A stretch of 64,000 nucleotides of DNA, taken from Haliclystus octoradiatus (Eukaryota; Cnidaria; Staurozoa; Stauromedusae; Haliclystidae). Positions 35,264-48,900 of this stretch are shown here, one piece after another; position 1 is the stretch's first letter; every line of letters starts with the position of its first letter. The DNA lies in assembly GCA_916610825.1 (NCBI GenBank), contig OU744448.1, positions 33,999,993-34,063,992 of the forward strand. The letters run 5' to 3'. The notes under the pieces were generated by a model. The model worked only from the letters and a program-made list of their open reading frames with translations, was not told the origin of the DNA and did not search any database. The translations under genes were made by a program, and so were the position numbers.

Positions 35264-36199
35264 ATCCTGCTAGTCAGATGAAGACATTTATATTTAACTA
35301 TCGTATATGTAAAAGTTTTGTAATAATGTGACTGTGTATACTTAATGATTAAACTTTATAAACAACCGTTTGAATGTAATATCTCGTGCATCATGTTGTT
35401 ATATCCTTATGCACCTATGATATATCGTTCATAGCATACGAGAGTGCGGCTCTTGCGATATTTTCTTGCAGATTTTATATAATTTTATGGATTAATATGC
35501 ACGAAAATGAATCGTATTTTATGCGTGTATACGATAGATAGCCCGAAGTTGTGGTATTCACGTCCTGTTCCGACATCTCTTCGATGATGTAATACTTCAG
35601 CAACATCATTTGCAGTATTTAGAACTTCAGTGTAAGGTACCACAACACCAACCTATTTTTACTGGCTTGAGAACCTATAAAAATGATACGTGTAGCGTAA
35701 TCTAGAACAGACATTTAATATAGGCCTACTAGCATATTAAACAAAATCCTGAAATAACGGTTCCGACTATAACGATATTCTGATAATAACAATAAGCCAA
35801 AATAATCCGATACCGAGTTATTTACGGTCAAATTTTGCTAAACATTTACCGCTAACAGCGGATTTTGCTAAGACCGGTAAATTAGTTTGTCTTCCTAGCA
35901 CATAGGTATTGCCGGATTCATTATCCGTTGTTTTTCCCTGTGGACCTTCTATTTTAGCAGCAGGTAAATGTTTATCTGTAAATGTATTAATAAATATAAA
36001 TATTAAGAAGTGTTTAAAAAATGGCAAGAAAGCTCCAAAAATATTAAATCATTTTCGGTGTTTTTTTTCATATACTATACCTTTCAGAAAAAGAAATTAC
36101 AGTCAAATGAAACATAATCTTATCCATGCGTAATTTGCCTTGATGCTAAGAGCCATGATGCATGATTGCTCAGTTTATTTATTTTTTAATTTAAAATCC

Positions 36200-36250
36200 A
36201 GCAATGATCATGAAGACACGGCATGAAGACAATGAAAATGACGATTTCGG
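36200..36250 (+). pseudogene. Relic acidic exon of a gene-4-like copy
   Basis: AATGATCATGAAGAC...CATGAAGACAATGAAAATGACGATTTCGGTATGT resembles exon 2 of gene 4 (34006-34059) including the donor, but the frame is disturbed and no signal or Arg exon is found nearby. I interpret it as the remains of a fifth plus-strand copy. Confidence 0.45.
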
Positions 36251-36445
36251 TATGTTTTAATGTAAAGATACCATAACATTAACAAACCTGTTACAACTGC
36301 CATCTTCACTTCACCCGGAAATTGAAGAACTTCTTATACCCATATGCACTCTTGGAAATGCCTCCCACATTCATGGCAATGCAGCAGTTATCACATTGTT
36401 ACGATAGTCTTAATCTTGTCAGATATTAATTAATATCAGCGTATA

Positions 36446-39400
36446 CACTCTTAAAAATTAAAGTGTAAAAGCATGAATTTTGGGGTGTGAATTCACACTT
36501 TTGGGGTGTAAATGCAAATGCAAAAAATTTACCCCTAATTTTTGCATTTACACCTTAGGGGTGTAAATGTACACCCCTACTGGGTGTAAATGCACTACCC
36601 TAGAAGTTGAAAATGCAATCCTAAATATTTCTCAAATTGAGCGTACTTTTACAGGAAATGTTTGTTTGGCATTGCTTTCGTATTCGCAGTTGAAATCATG
36701 ATACAAGTAGTATTATTTAAGCTGATGTGGTACATAGTATTGCAAATGGCAGCAGATAATGATAACATTCAATATTCTTATTGAAGCATTTAATTTGCAG
36801 AAATGATATACTACGATTATAATAATATGTTCAAGTGAAAATTGTAAGCATACATGTTATGATATATACAATATACAACCCATTACAGAATTACATAATT
36901 TAGTTAGCAGTTCTCTTTACAACCAGTAATAATTTTTATTGTTCAGGTAAGCAGCTAGTACTGTATCAGTTTTGAATAATTGCATTACTGATCAATTAAC
37001 AGGCCAGCGAATGCTCCTGTGATTGTTATTGATTTCTTTTAAAAACTTTTACAATTGCATTAAATTCCAAAGTGTAGAATAAATTAAATGGAAATTGAAC
37101 TATAGACCAGAGCATAAATATAAGATCCCACTTAGATAAAAACGATTCCTCATGTAGATGTACAGTACAGTGGTTTGAGTAAATGTAATAATCTGGAGAT
37201 GAAAAATGGAAAGAAAATTAAAAACAATTATAATAAAATTTCAAACGTGTGAAACAAGTGTATTCACAAGCAACTCAGTTTTAATGACACAGATGGATAG
37301 AATTAGTAGCAAATGTTGGTCACTGTCAACACACTCTTATAGACATAGTTGACATAGAAGCATGAAACTTCAACTACACATGGATTTAGGAATGGGAAAT
37401 TGTAATAGTGAAATTTACATAAAATGGTAAAATATAGGATTGGAAATTTGGAACATGAACATTCTGTATTTATATCAATCTCTAAACGAAATTTGATACA
37501 TATATCATAGATGGCAAATGAATAGGTTGGAGCATTGTAGGTGTTATTACTACTCTATATGTAATTTTAATAATGTACAATGTAATTAAGATAAAATTCA
37601 GTGGTAAATAATTTGGAACCAAGGCCATATTCTGTAATGCCATTCTATTTTGAAAAATTAAGCACTGCTGACAAAGTAGTCAGCTAAAGTGTTTATGAAG
37701 TGAAACCTGTATATAACAACCAGCAATTAGATTCATTAGGGTTCATTTGAAAGAAAAAACTGGTTTAGACTCAGAAGAATAAACTGTTTTAGTCATTCAA
37801 GGATTAAAAGCAGGTTTGACCGTATATGAGGATATCAAGAGGTACTTACAGATAATTTACGATATTGGTAATCGTGTTCACCTGATATCCAAGTAATAGT
37901 ATAATCTGATTTTATTTGATCTGGCTTGCTAGTGGCTATGTAGTTTTTCATGCGGATAAATTGGAAAAATATGATCAATGAAGAGATACCGCAAGCTGTA
38001 AATGAAAAAATACAACATGAAAATTTAGGTCTAACTCAGCTGATTGATGTTAAGAATTATACATTACAGTGGTATAGATGAATTAAGCAGCCATGAATAA
38101 TATTTGGAGATCCAGATTATTATCATAGATATATTATCATGCCTTTGTATATCATGTCGATTTAATTTCAATGTTACTAATATTATGAATATTGATGAAA
38201 AAGCCATAATTGACTATATAGATGTGATAATGATAGTAATAACAATACAATATAGTAAGTTTCACAAAAATCATGTAATATGTAATGTAATATGAGGTAA
38301 ACATGTGTATGTGGGAGTGCTCAATGTTTGTTAAAACAGAGCATAATATACAATTGAAACAACGATGAGGCAAATGGCTTTTGCATCATCTTTGTTTCAA
38401 TTCTATAAATGACAATACTATAATATTTCATAAATATTATTCTGATCTGTATAGCTATAGCTATTAAAGCCGTCCAATATATTTTAGCTGTCCCATAGGC
38501 CCTTGAATGATATGAGAGAATAATTGAGCCTACAAGTAGCCTACTATTACAGTGAAGTTTATCAAGTCTATGAAGCAAGTACTTATGAGTTATAGTAATC
38601 TAGTATTGAGAATATATAATCTTATGTTATTTGATCAATAAATTAAAGTAACTGCCATGCATAATTTCATCATGGTATCCTTCAATGCATTCCATTTCTG
38701 ATTTACATATGATAGGGTAAGAAAGTTCACACTTACCGATAACCCATGAGTTTGTGGCACATGGTGTACTACAATGGATGTTATGATATAATTTTCTTTG
38801 ATTGGGCCTGGGAATCAAAACATTGAGATGAATTAAAATATAATATTGTAAAATACCAATTAATCATTCAAATTCAAGTAAAATATATATATATATATAT
38901 ATATATGCTTGCCTTTCAATTCTGTCGATCACTTTCTGGTCTGAAAGCCTACATAATCTAGTCTCAGTCGTAGTCCAGCATCCAATTAGCCATATATCTG
39001 ATCTCTGTTTTAGCTACCATGATGCCAAGTCAGAGCATTCTAACTGTGTACAAATAAAAACAGTTAGCAAGTAATTAGTATATGATGTGATTAACAAGCT
39101 TCTCTCCAGGTCTGAAAGAAAGTTGCTTACCTTTAAAATTCCATACAAATAAAATGTAAAAGCGAGAGACAAATTCACTTTCGGCCTGTAAGCATAGCTT
39201 CCTGTTCTGTAGTCCAGGTTAGACTAGTAGCCACTCTAGAATTGTTGCAAGTGGGTCATGCAGCAAGTAATATCATACAAATTGCATTTCTCATTTTCAA
39301 AATGAGCTTGTAATCGCTGTGTGTAGCCTATTAACTGTTGAAATGTTTAGGCCAGGCTTGAAGCTTCGTTGGAATTTGTGTTCCTTTATTCTTTCCGTTT

Positions 39401-39783
39401 CAGGCAAATACGTTTCAACATAAACCATGTCAATAAACCATAAATAGCACTGCACATGAAACCAGAACTTTCAAAACCATTGTAATAAGATAGGATATAC
39501 AACAACGTCTTAAACGATTCAAATTATAATAACTTGTTTGATATATTGAAAAGTTCACAATTCGTCTTCGCCATTTTCAAAGTTCTGTAACGATTTTGCA
39601 AGCCGCGCCTAATCCCCAAACGAGGTCAATAGTGTGAAAGCGGTGTAAAAAGCATGATCTAAGGTAAAATTTTCAGAAAAAGCGGGTAAATGCAACAGAA
39701 AGCGTGCGAATGGCATTCACACCCCTTCGTTTTTGCATTTACACCCCAAAAAGTGCGTTTTTACACTTTTAGTTTTAAGAGTG
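36446..39783. mobile_element. 3.3-kb DNA transposon-like element with TIRs
   Basis: Left end CACTCTTAAAAATTAAAGTG and right end TACACTTTTAGTTTTAAGAG-TG are inverted copies, flanked by TA (36444-36445, 39784-39785). Subterminal GGGGTGTAAATGCA repeats (36497-36595) face inverted TGCATTTACACCCC at 39734-39747. No transposase is recognisable in the interior, which is AT-rich and contains a decayed pogo-like MITE (about 37697-37827) and a (TA)n run (38884-38907). It is probably non-autonomous. Confidence 0.6.
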
Positions 39784-40609
39784 TAGCTGAGTTCTATTTT
39801 ATTCTATCACAAAACGTAATGGGTAGAATCTTCAAAATAAAAGATTATTATCAAACTGTGATTATTAGAAAGAAGGAAGTTTTTGATTTGGTTTAAAATT
39901 TATTTTAGTTTAAAACTGTTTTTGCAGAAGTCCAGGCACAAGTATTGAATTGTATTTATATCCAGAGAGAAAATTTCCTGAACGGTTTCAAGTATAGAAC
40001 AATAAACATAAAATGTGTGCATTTGCGCAAAATAGTGACAGAATTTTCATTTTTCAGATGCATTTAGGGGGATTTCCCTTATGTCCCCCACTTCCTAAGC
40101 CTATGGCAGAAGAAAAGTAGTTTGTTTTAGTAGTAACTCTGATATCAGTCTAATCAAACTCTTAATGCATTTTCTCCAATGAAATATTATTGATGGCATA
40201 AAGACAAGTCTAAACCATACACTTCTCTATATGAAAGACTGGATAGAGTATTCCATTAAACTTTGAAGCCACCATGTCGGACGATTTGTTATTACTATAT
40301 CAAAATGGAGTCCCTTAATTTGGTTGCTAAAGTCAAATGCAAATTGAGTCGCTTATAATCTCAAATAGACGTGGAAATATATTGGAAAGTACCGAGTGAA
40401 AGAAATACTACTATAGTAGCAGCCTATCGTTTTTTCAGGCGTTTCCATAAACATTAAGATAGCAAATTTTACATTTTTACTTTCTGTTAATACCTAGCTA
40501 AAGTCTGTTGAAGGCCAATACGAGATAACGCAAAAATAACCAAAAAATTTAAAAATTTTAAATTATCAAAATATCTTAAAACAGGTAACCTACAATTTTC
40601 ATAAATGTC

Positions 40610-40985
40610 CTTCTGTAAAACGAAGTGTCGACTACTGGTTTGTCAATTATTTTTCCATCTCGGGATGGGGGGGTTGGTGAAGACATCATTTTTGCCACTT
40701 TGGAATAAGGTGAAGTATCCAAAATTACAAATATTCTGTTGATGCTACCCAAAAAGTTTCAAGAGGTTGATTGGTTTTAAGTAAATGCTTCACAAAAATG
40801 ATACAGAATGTTCCAAAAATTATTTCAAAAGTCAAAAATAGGATACCCAAAAGCTCCAAAATTTCAAATCTCATACCCAAAAAGTTTTATCTCCGCTGGA
40901 ATATGGACCCCAAAAAGTGGCACGTCCCCGTATAGCCGTCATATTGGAGTTCCCCCCGAGATTTTTATAGCTCTAACAGATTGTC
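40610..40985. repeat. Interspersed repeat with CGGGGACGTGCCAC-type core
   Basis: Contains CCCAAAAAGT repeats, GGAATATGGACCCCAAAAAG, GTGGCACGTCCCCGTATAGC and CTCGGG-like inverted ends (40658 and 40977). The same core is found in 54063-54452 and, partly, at 60975-61030. An open frame over it (40808-41227) is a by-product of the repeat. Confidence 0.6.
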
Positions 40986-41720
40986 CTGGAATCGCTGCCA
41001 TCAAACAGTTCGATTTTTTCTACTTGAATGTTCTCACCTGTTTTTCATATAGCGTTCAGTGTGGTCTAAGCACTCAGATAATCTTACTCAAAATATCTCA
41101 GAAACAACACAATTTACCACTATTTCAACCAAATTTTTGCAGCTTAAATTTATTTGTTTTTCAGTTAAAAAGGCTTGATGTAACACATCTCTTAATGTTA
41201 ACGTTTTTGATAATTATATATTTTTAATTTGTGTGGAATTTAAATGATTTATAACTAGTGAATTTTCTAGATTATATTCAAATTCAACGAATTCGAGACA
41301 TAACATATAAAATATGATACTTTGAAAATCGTTTAACTTGAAGGATACAAGTTTCTTCTAGCTATTTAATTGTTTAAATAGAAAATAGCTTAACGTTCAA
41401 TTGAACAATGCTGTTCACCACAACTAAGTACACATTATTCTGGAGAGTTATCTTTATTTGTCTGTGATTGTAAATCTTATCTGTGTCTGGGTTTTAGACT
41501 TACCGTGCGGAACAAAGAAGCTGCATAGAATTTCTAATCATTTATATATCTATTTATAGAAATAGTTTGTAAGAATTCTAAGAGATTTTTCAAGTGGAAA
41601 CAATTGGATTATCTGTATATTATAGCTATTCTTTGTTTATCTACAATATACGGACAGAGGGAGTGTTATATCATTCTCCATATACACGTCTGATTCAAGT
41701 TTGGTAGTTTTAATTTCCAA

Positions 41721-42949
41721 ATGGAGGAGCATACATTTAAACCATTATGTGTCAATGATTTCAAAAAATATATCGACAGACGTTTACCAAAAGCATACAG
41801 TGAATACGTCAATCTTGGTGCAGACGAAGGCTTAACATTGAAAGATAATTCACGAGCATGGAAAAAGTAAGAATAAACTACATAGTACATTCTATATCTG
41901 TACATCAAAAAGCTAATAATAATTCATATCTTCTGTAGCCAAGTATGAAAGTTATATGCCTGTTATCTATGACAGGTTGAGTTACGTTCAGAGTAGCTTA
42001 TTGGTATTATGTAAACAAATGTAAAGTAAGTAGTCATCGATATATAAGAAGCTAGATAGCAAAGCTGATGGCTTTCTGGTACATTTTGCAGTTGATACAT
42101 CCAATTTAGCACATACCTGTCTATTCTAATCTCAACTTTAACTCATGTCAGTGTATCAACAGGATGGTTATAATTTTAGAGAAAAATGAATTAGGCTTTC
42201 AAAGCATCTTTATTCGAATTCGAAATTTGGAGCGACTTTCCTAATATAAACAAACTTGATTCTGGAATTTATTCTCTTTTGTAAAAGGGAACCTAGACAT
42301 ACTTGGGAAGCTCTATGATCAACCGACAAATCAGCTGGTGTGGATGACATCAAAGCTATATTATAGAGATTTAATAGAAAATAGATTATTTTTTTGTATT
42401 AGTTGTGACGGATGTAAAGAATATGGGGGGCATGCGGTACAAAATGCAGAACAATAGTGAGCCTTCAAGTATCACGATATCTATTAAAAAACACCACATG
42501 TGGTATACTGTGTAATTAAGGAGCTTAACATGAATAATATAAATTTCTTAAGCGGTATCATCACAAGATAGAATAGTACGTTGCTGATTGCTATAATAGG
42601 GAAGTAAGTTATAGAAGTATTTTATAAATTGCAATCCAGTTTATAGCATCATCGGTTTTCGTATTGATCGTAGTATTTACTTCAAAGGTACTTCAACAAG
42701 TAATACCCTTTCAAAATAATTAGAAACAATAAATTTATCACATTATTAATGATACATTTATACAATAAGTTGAAAATGTATATAAAGTTGCTTCAAGAAA
42801 CCTGTTAAGAAATAGGTCGGACCATTGTGTAGAAAATTTTTATATCAAATGCACTTGGTGGCTGAATATAGAACGCAACATTAATTCTATACACATCAAC
42901 TCTCGAGAAATCATTGTTCAAAGCCTGGATTTATTAAGCCGACGCTCAC

Positions 42950-42986
<37 letters not shown>

Positions 42987-45900
42987 TGATAGTTTGAGTA
43001 TTCTGTTCTCTTCCTCTTCAGATTGAAAATCCGCCCAAGATATTTAACCGGTGTTTCCGTAGATGAAATTGACACATCAATCGATTTCTTTGGTCACAAA
43101 TTGAAATCTCCAGTATGCATAACACCGGCAGGTTTACAAAGACTTGCTTATGAAGAAGGTGCCATAGCAACACTTAAAGGTAAACTTCACACAAGCAAAT
43201 GATTATAGCAATAAGAGTACTAAAAGTGAAGTATAAAATAGAAATGCTTGCAGTTCGTAATATAAAAGTTTATCTGAATTGATTATTTTCAAAAACGTTT
43301 CAAACGAATAATGTAAATACCTCCGGAGGGCCTTGGAAATTGATTTGAATCTAATTGGTTAGAATGTTATATTGAGTAATTGAAAAATATTTTAAATAAT
43401 GATCTATATAATAGTGAAATTGTCCCTATATTTTCTTTTCTGTGGGACTAAACTCCCACTGAAGCGTCTGAGAAGTTCTCAATGTCTACTTTATATTATA
43501 ATTCATATATTTTCAGGATGCAGAAAGCATTCAAACTGTATGGTACTATCAACAGCAGCGACAACATCATACAAAGATCTGATGGAAGCAAACCAAGGTG
43601 TATTTCTTGGTGCTAGTATAGAGATCACTAAAGATAGAAAAGCTCTTGATCTTCTTATTGAACGAATTGAATCTCTCAACTATAAATTTATAGTTTTAGC
43701 AATTGATAATCCTGTCATTGGAAATCACTTACATGACCAAAGAAACAACTTTAATGTACCTAAATCTATTACATTGCCAAATGCTATGAAATATTATGCG
43801 GACTCATTGGGTCAAACTGTTTCTGAGGCATTCGAGGATTCTCAATTGACTCAAGATAAATACTTCTTTCTTCCGCTCGACCTTAACAAGACGTGGGATG
43901 ATGTTAGATATGTTACAAATAAGACCAAACTTCCATTGATAATCAAAGGGGTTTTAACCGGTGAAGACGCTTTAAAAGCTATCGAAAGTGGTGCAAGTGG
44001 AGTGACTGTTTCGAACCATGGAGGAAGACAATTGGATTCAGTACCATCTACGGTAAGTGTAACACCATTATTCATTGCATTGTAACGGAATGGTTCGATC
44101 AATCTTATTGGTTTGCAGCTATGATGCCAATCACAATATCATCATAGAACAAAAATAGGTTCAAAAACCCAATCGTTCTTTCAATTCGAAACGAACTTAA
44201 TATCACTAATGAGAATTTCCAATTTGATCAGGAATTTTCAAAATGAACAAATTCTGAATAAGACGAACATAATCATTTAAATGTTTAAAATTCCTGCAAG
44301 TTATAATACAAAGCCTTTGGTGTACAGTTTGATATGATCTATGGATATTCGCACACGAGTCACCTCAGCATAAAGCAGGAAGACGAAAACTACTCGTGAC
44401 TTTCTGTTACCTTCTCGTTTCCTCTCCTCAAGAAGTTGCTTGCAGGAGAATTTACCAAGCCATCCAACAAACACGTTTACAGTGTATCAAGTTGCCTCAC
44501 TCTATTAATAGTTGTGGAAAACATCGTTTCATTTCATCAATACATCCTCTAGAGTTTGGAAATTTTGCAACTTTCTAGCTAAATAGAAAAACCAAATTCT
44601 TAACATAAAACGAACCGCTGTCAATAAACTACCAAAACCAAAAATTAATCACAAATTTAATAATATGCTCTTTTCATTCCTATGCTACGAGTAATTTAGT
44701 CAATAAACCTTACTTTGTTTCATTTCTTTCTTCGCGTACACGTATTTTTACGAAATGATTCAAACAATATAAGACACTTTTCCTTTCTTTTTCTCAGTCA
44801 GTTTGCCATAATAACACAGGCAAGAAAATGCGAAACAAAACTATGTTAAACATCCATTCTTCTATTTTCAAGAAGAGAACTATAAATTTCTCGATATCAA
44901 TTTTTTTCTCGCATCATTTAACTGATTCAGAAACTCAAGGAAATTTTACAGTGTTCGACTTAGGTTTGTCCTATGACGCACAAAGGTAGGCGAATTACTT
45001 ACTTGATCATGATCAAGGATTGTAAGATCAACAAATTAAAAATCGTAGCAAGCAATCACAAATCGGGATTAGCTATTTTCTAAAGCAAATAGTTCGTATT
45101 TTCTCATTACGTTTGTCTCTGGGTGTTTTGAGAGCATATTTCATGGAAGATCGGCATGGTGATAATATATTGATGGTGGGCGCCTGGGGGGAGCGGGTAA
45201 CTTCCATACTGTCGTATATCAGACTAATATAATGTGTACCAACGAAGGACACAAGTGATCAGTCACATTGCTAATGCCGGGTTTCCACTTGGTGAAAAAT
45301 TCGCTGCAGCGAAAAATTCGCATCTACTTTCGCGGCGAAATTTTCGCTGGTTCATTTCCACATAAAATTTGTTTCGCGCGCCAAATTCGACATTTTATGA
45401 AAATCCATCATGGCACAAGTCAATTTGGAAGTTATATTGCTTGTACGACTGCAAGTTATTCAAATGTTTCTGCTCAAAAGACGTAGAGTATATGCAGGGA
45501 AAATACAGTAAACGATTCTGGGTCCAGAAATTATTTGAAGACAGGAAAGAGAAAGGAGAGTTTCATTTACTCGTAAAGGAAATGAAGCTCTACAACATCG
45601 AATATTTTTACCGTTCTCTTCGTAAATACGTCCTTCGACATTTGAACAGTTTTATATTATGATTGGTCTAAATTGAAAAGAAGGATACTCACATGAGAAA
45701 AACATTGGTTCGCTGGAGAGTCTATGTGTTTGTTTGCGTTATTTGGTGACTGGAAATTCACAATTTGCAAAAATACAGGCAACAAAGCAATACAGGCTAC
45801 AAATTCATCCCGCCATCTTGTTTGCTGAAAATGTCATGACAACATCATTTTCAATTGATTTGCATTGCTTGATTCACTTTTCGCTGCAGCGAATCGCAAA

Positions 45901-48900
45901 AAAGTAGGATCAGTTCCAACTAATTTTTTCGCTTCAGAGAAAGTTGCAGCGAAACCTGCGTGGTCCAAACTCGTGTGAAACGTCATACAACGCATGCGTA
46001 CTCAGCATTTTAGCCACGAAATATTTGCTGCAGCGAATTTTTCGTCAAGTGGAAACCGGGCTTAAGGCGGATCTGAATTATATTTCACAATAAAATTAAA
46101 TAGAAAGGCGAATACAGGAAATACGTAAATGACTTAGTTTAACACAAAGGTGATTAATTTACTTCTAACTAATTATATAACACATACTTTGGTATACGGG
46201 GACGTTCAAATACTGAAGGGTACCTTTTTTAAAATTCAGAAGAAATGTTTATGGTGTGCCTTTACCAGAAAAAGTTTTGATACCTTTCAATTCTTCATTT
46301 TGCCTATGAATTTTTAATTTTTATAAGTTTATTTTTGATTGACTCTGTCATCTATTAAAATATATTTGGGGTATCTTTTTCATCATGTGAAAAATGATTA
46401 TGGTCATTCTGCCAAAGTTCCATTTGATCAACCTCGTCGAAGCGCAATGTAAGTTACCCTCCGGGGATGACGGATACATTTTAAGTGAAAGTGCTCAACA
46501 GATCATACTGGGTTGGAAACAAAGACGAGGCAAGAATTTCAATATATTTGAGTTTCAGACGTTTAATTTGCAATCACCATACTGTTGCACCAGCAGATAT
46601 CCCCCTATGAGATGAATACCGTCTGATCGTTGCTAATTCATCACGGCAAACTCTGAGTAAAAAGAGGATTATTTAAGATGGCAGAGAAATTGGTTAAAGG
46701 AATGACGAAAAGATTTTAATTCTGACAATATCTTTCTGTCCATTGTGGTAAAACTCTTTAACATTTACTCAACCTTGACTTTAACAGAAACATCAAATGA
46801 GTACCATTTTCTGATTGCGTATGGATGGTCCGGATGAAATTGCATTACTGAACAGCTGTGGTTTATTGATTTGCATTGACGGTCAAGATCATCTGCTTTT
46901 ATTATAATAACAAATAAATATATTCATTCTGCCTTAAAATGAACGGTCTGAAACAGTAGGCACAATGCATTAATAATTTCTGAGAATATCAAACTAACAG
47001 ATCAGTACATTTTTTGTCTAATTTTTAAATATAAAGTCTAATCAATTCCAATAGGAGAATCTCTGACTGCTAATGTTCACAATATCAAGTCAAGTCAAGA
47101 TGGCGGTAAGATGGCGGTAAGATGGCGGCTCGAATTGCAAAAGGCTAATTTGTTTTCTTTCTGTTAAAGGATTTAATTAGTAGGTTCTATCGTAGCGTTA
47201 ATTATCAATTAATATTATTTATCGAGGTTATATCAATGTTATTTTGCTGTATCTACCAAACATTCATTTTCCTTTCATCTGTCGTTTGACTGCTTATTAA
47301 TACCGTCAGAATTGGATTTATTTATGAGCTGGTATATCTAAAGTGTTATTTAGTGGATTTATCGTTTTATATCAATGTTATTTTGCTGTCTCTACCAAAC
47401 ATTTATTCTCCTATCTGTCGTTTGACTGCTTAATAACATCGTCAGAATTGGATTTATTTACGAGCTGGTATATCTACAGTGTTACTTAGTGGATTTATCG
47501 TTTTATATCAATATTATTTTGCTGTCTCTACCAAACATTCATTCTCCTATCTGTCGTTTGACTGCTTAATAACATCGTCAGAATTGGATTAATTTATGAG
47601 TTGGTATATCTACAGTGTTATTTAGTGGATTTATCGTTTTATATCAATATTATTTTGCTGCCTCTACCAAACATTCATTCTCCTATCTGTCGTTTGACTG
47701 CTTAATAACATCGTCAGAATTGGAATAATTTATGAGTTGGTATATCTACAGTGTTATTTAGTGGATTTATCGTTTTATATCAATATTATTTTGCTGCCTC
47801 TACCAAACATTCATTCTCCTATCTGTCGTTTGACTGCTTAATAACATCGTCAGAATTGGATTAATTTAGGAGTTGGTATATCTACAGTGTTATTTAGTGG
47901 ATTTATCGTTTTATATCAATATTATTTTGCTGCCTCTACCAAACATTCATTCTCCTATCTGTCGTTTGACTGCTTAATAACATCGTCAGAATTGGATTTA
48001 AGTATGAATTGGTATATCTACAGTGTTATTTAGTGGATTTATCGTTTCATATCAATATTATTTTGCTGTCTCTACCAAACATTCATTCTCCTATCTGTCG
48101 TTTGACTGCTTAATAACATCGTCAGAATTGGATTTATTTATGAGCTGGTATATCTACAGTGTTACTTAGTGGATTTATCGTTTTATATCAATATTATTTT
48201 GCTGTCTCTACCAAACATTCATTCTCCTATCTGTCGTTTGACTGCTTAATAACATCGTCAGAATTGGATTAATTTATGAGTTGGTATATCTACAGTGTTA
48301 TTTAGTGGATTTATCGTTTTATATCAATATTATTTTGCTGCCTCTACCAAACATTCATTCTCCTATCTGTCGTTTGACTGCTTAATAACATCGTCAGAAT
48401 TGGATTAATTTATGAGTTGGTATATCTACAGTGTTATTTAGTGGATTTATCGTTTTATATCAATATTATTTTGCTGCCTCTACCAAACATTCATTCTCCT
48501 ATCTGTCGTTTGACTGCTTAATAACATCGTCAGAATTGGATTAATTTATGAGTTGGTATATCTACAGTGTTATTTAGTGGATTTATCGTTTTATATCAAT
48601 ATTATTTTGCTGCCTCTACCAAACATTCATTCTCCTATCTGTCGTTTGACTGCTTAATAACATCGTCAGAATTGGATTTAAGTATGAATTGGTATATCTA
48701 CAGTGTTATTTAGTGGATTTATCGTTTCATATCAATATTATTTTGCTGTCTCTACCAAACATTCATTCTCCTATCTGTCGTTTGACTGCTTAATAACATC
48801 GTCAGAATTGGATTTATTTATGAGCTGGTATATCTACAGTGTTACTTAGTGGATTTATCGTTTTATATCAATATTATTTTGCTGTCTCTACCAAACATTC

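Noticed and set aside
40808-41227. 139-aa open frame
   Set aside because: Its first half is the CGGGGACGTGCCAC repeat also found at 54 and 61 kb; no domain.
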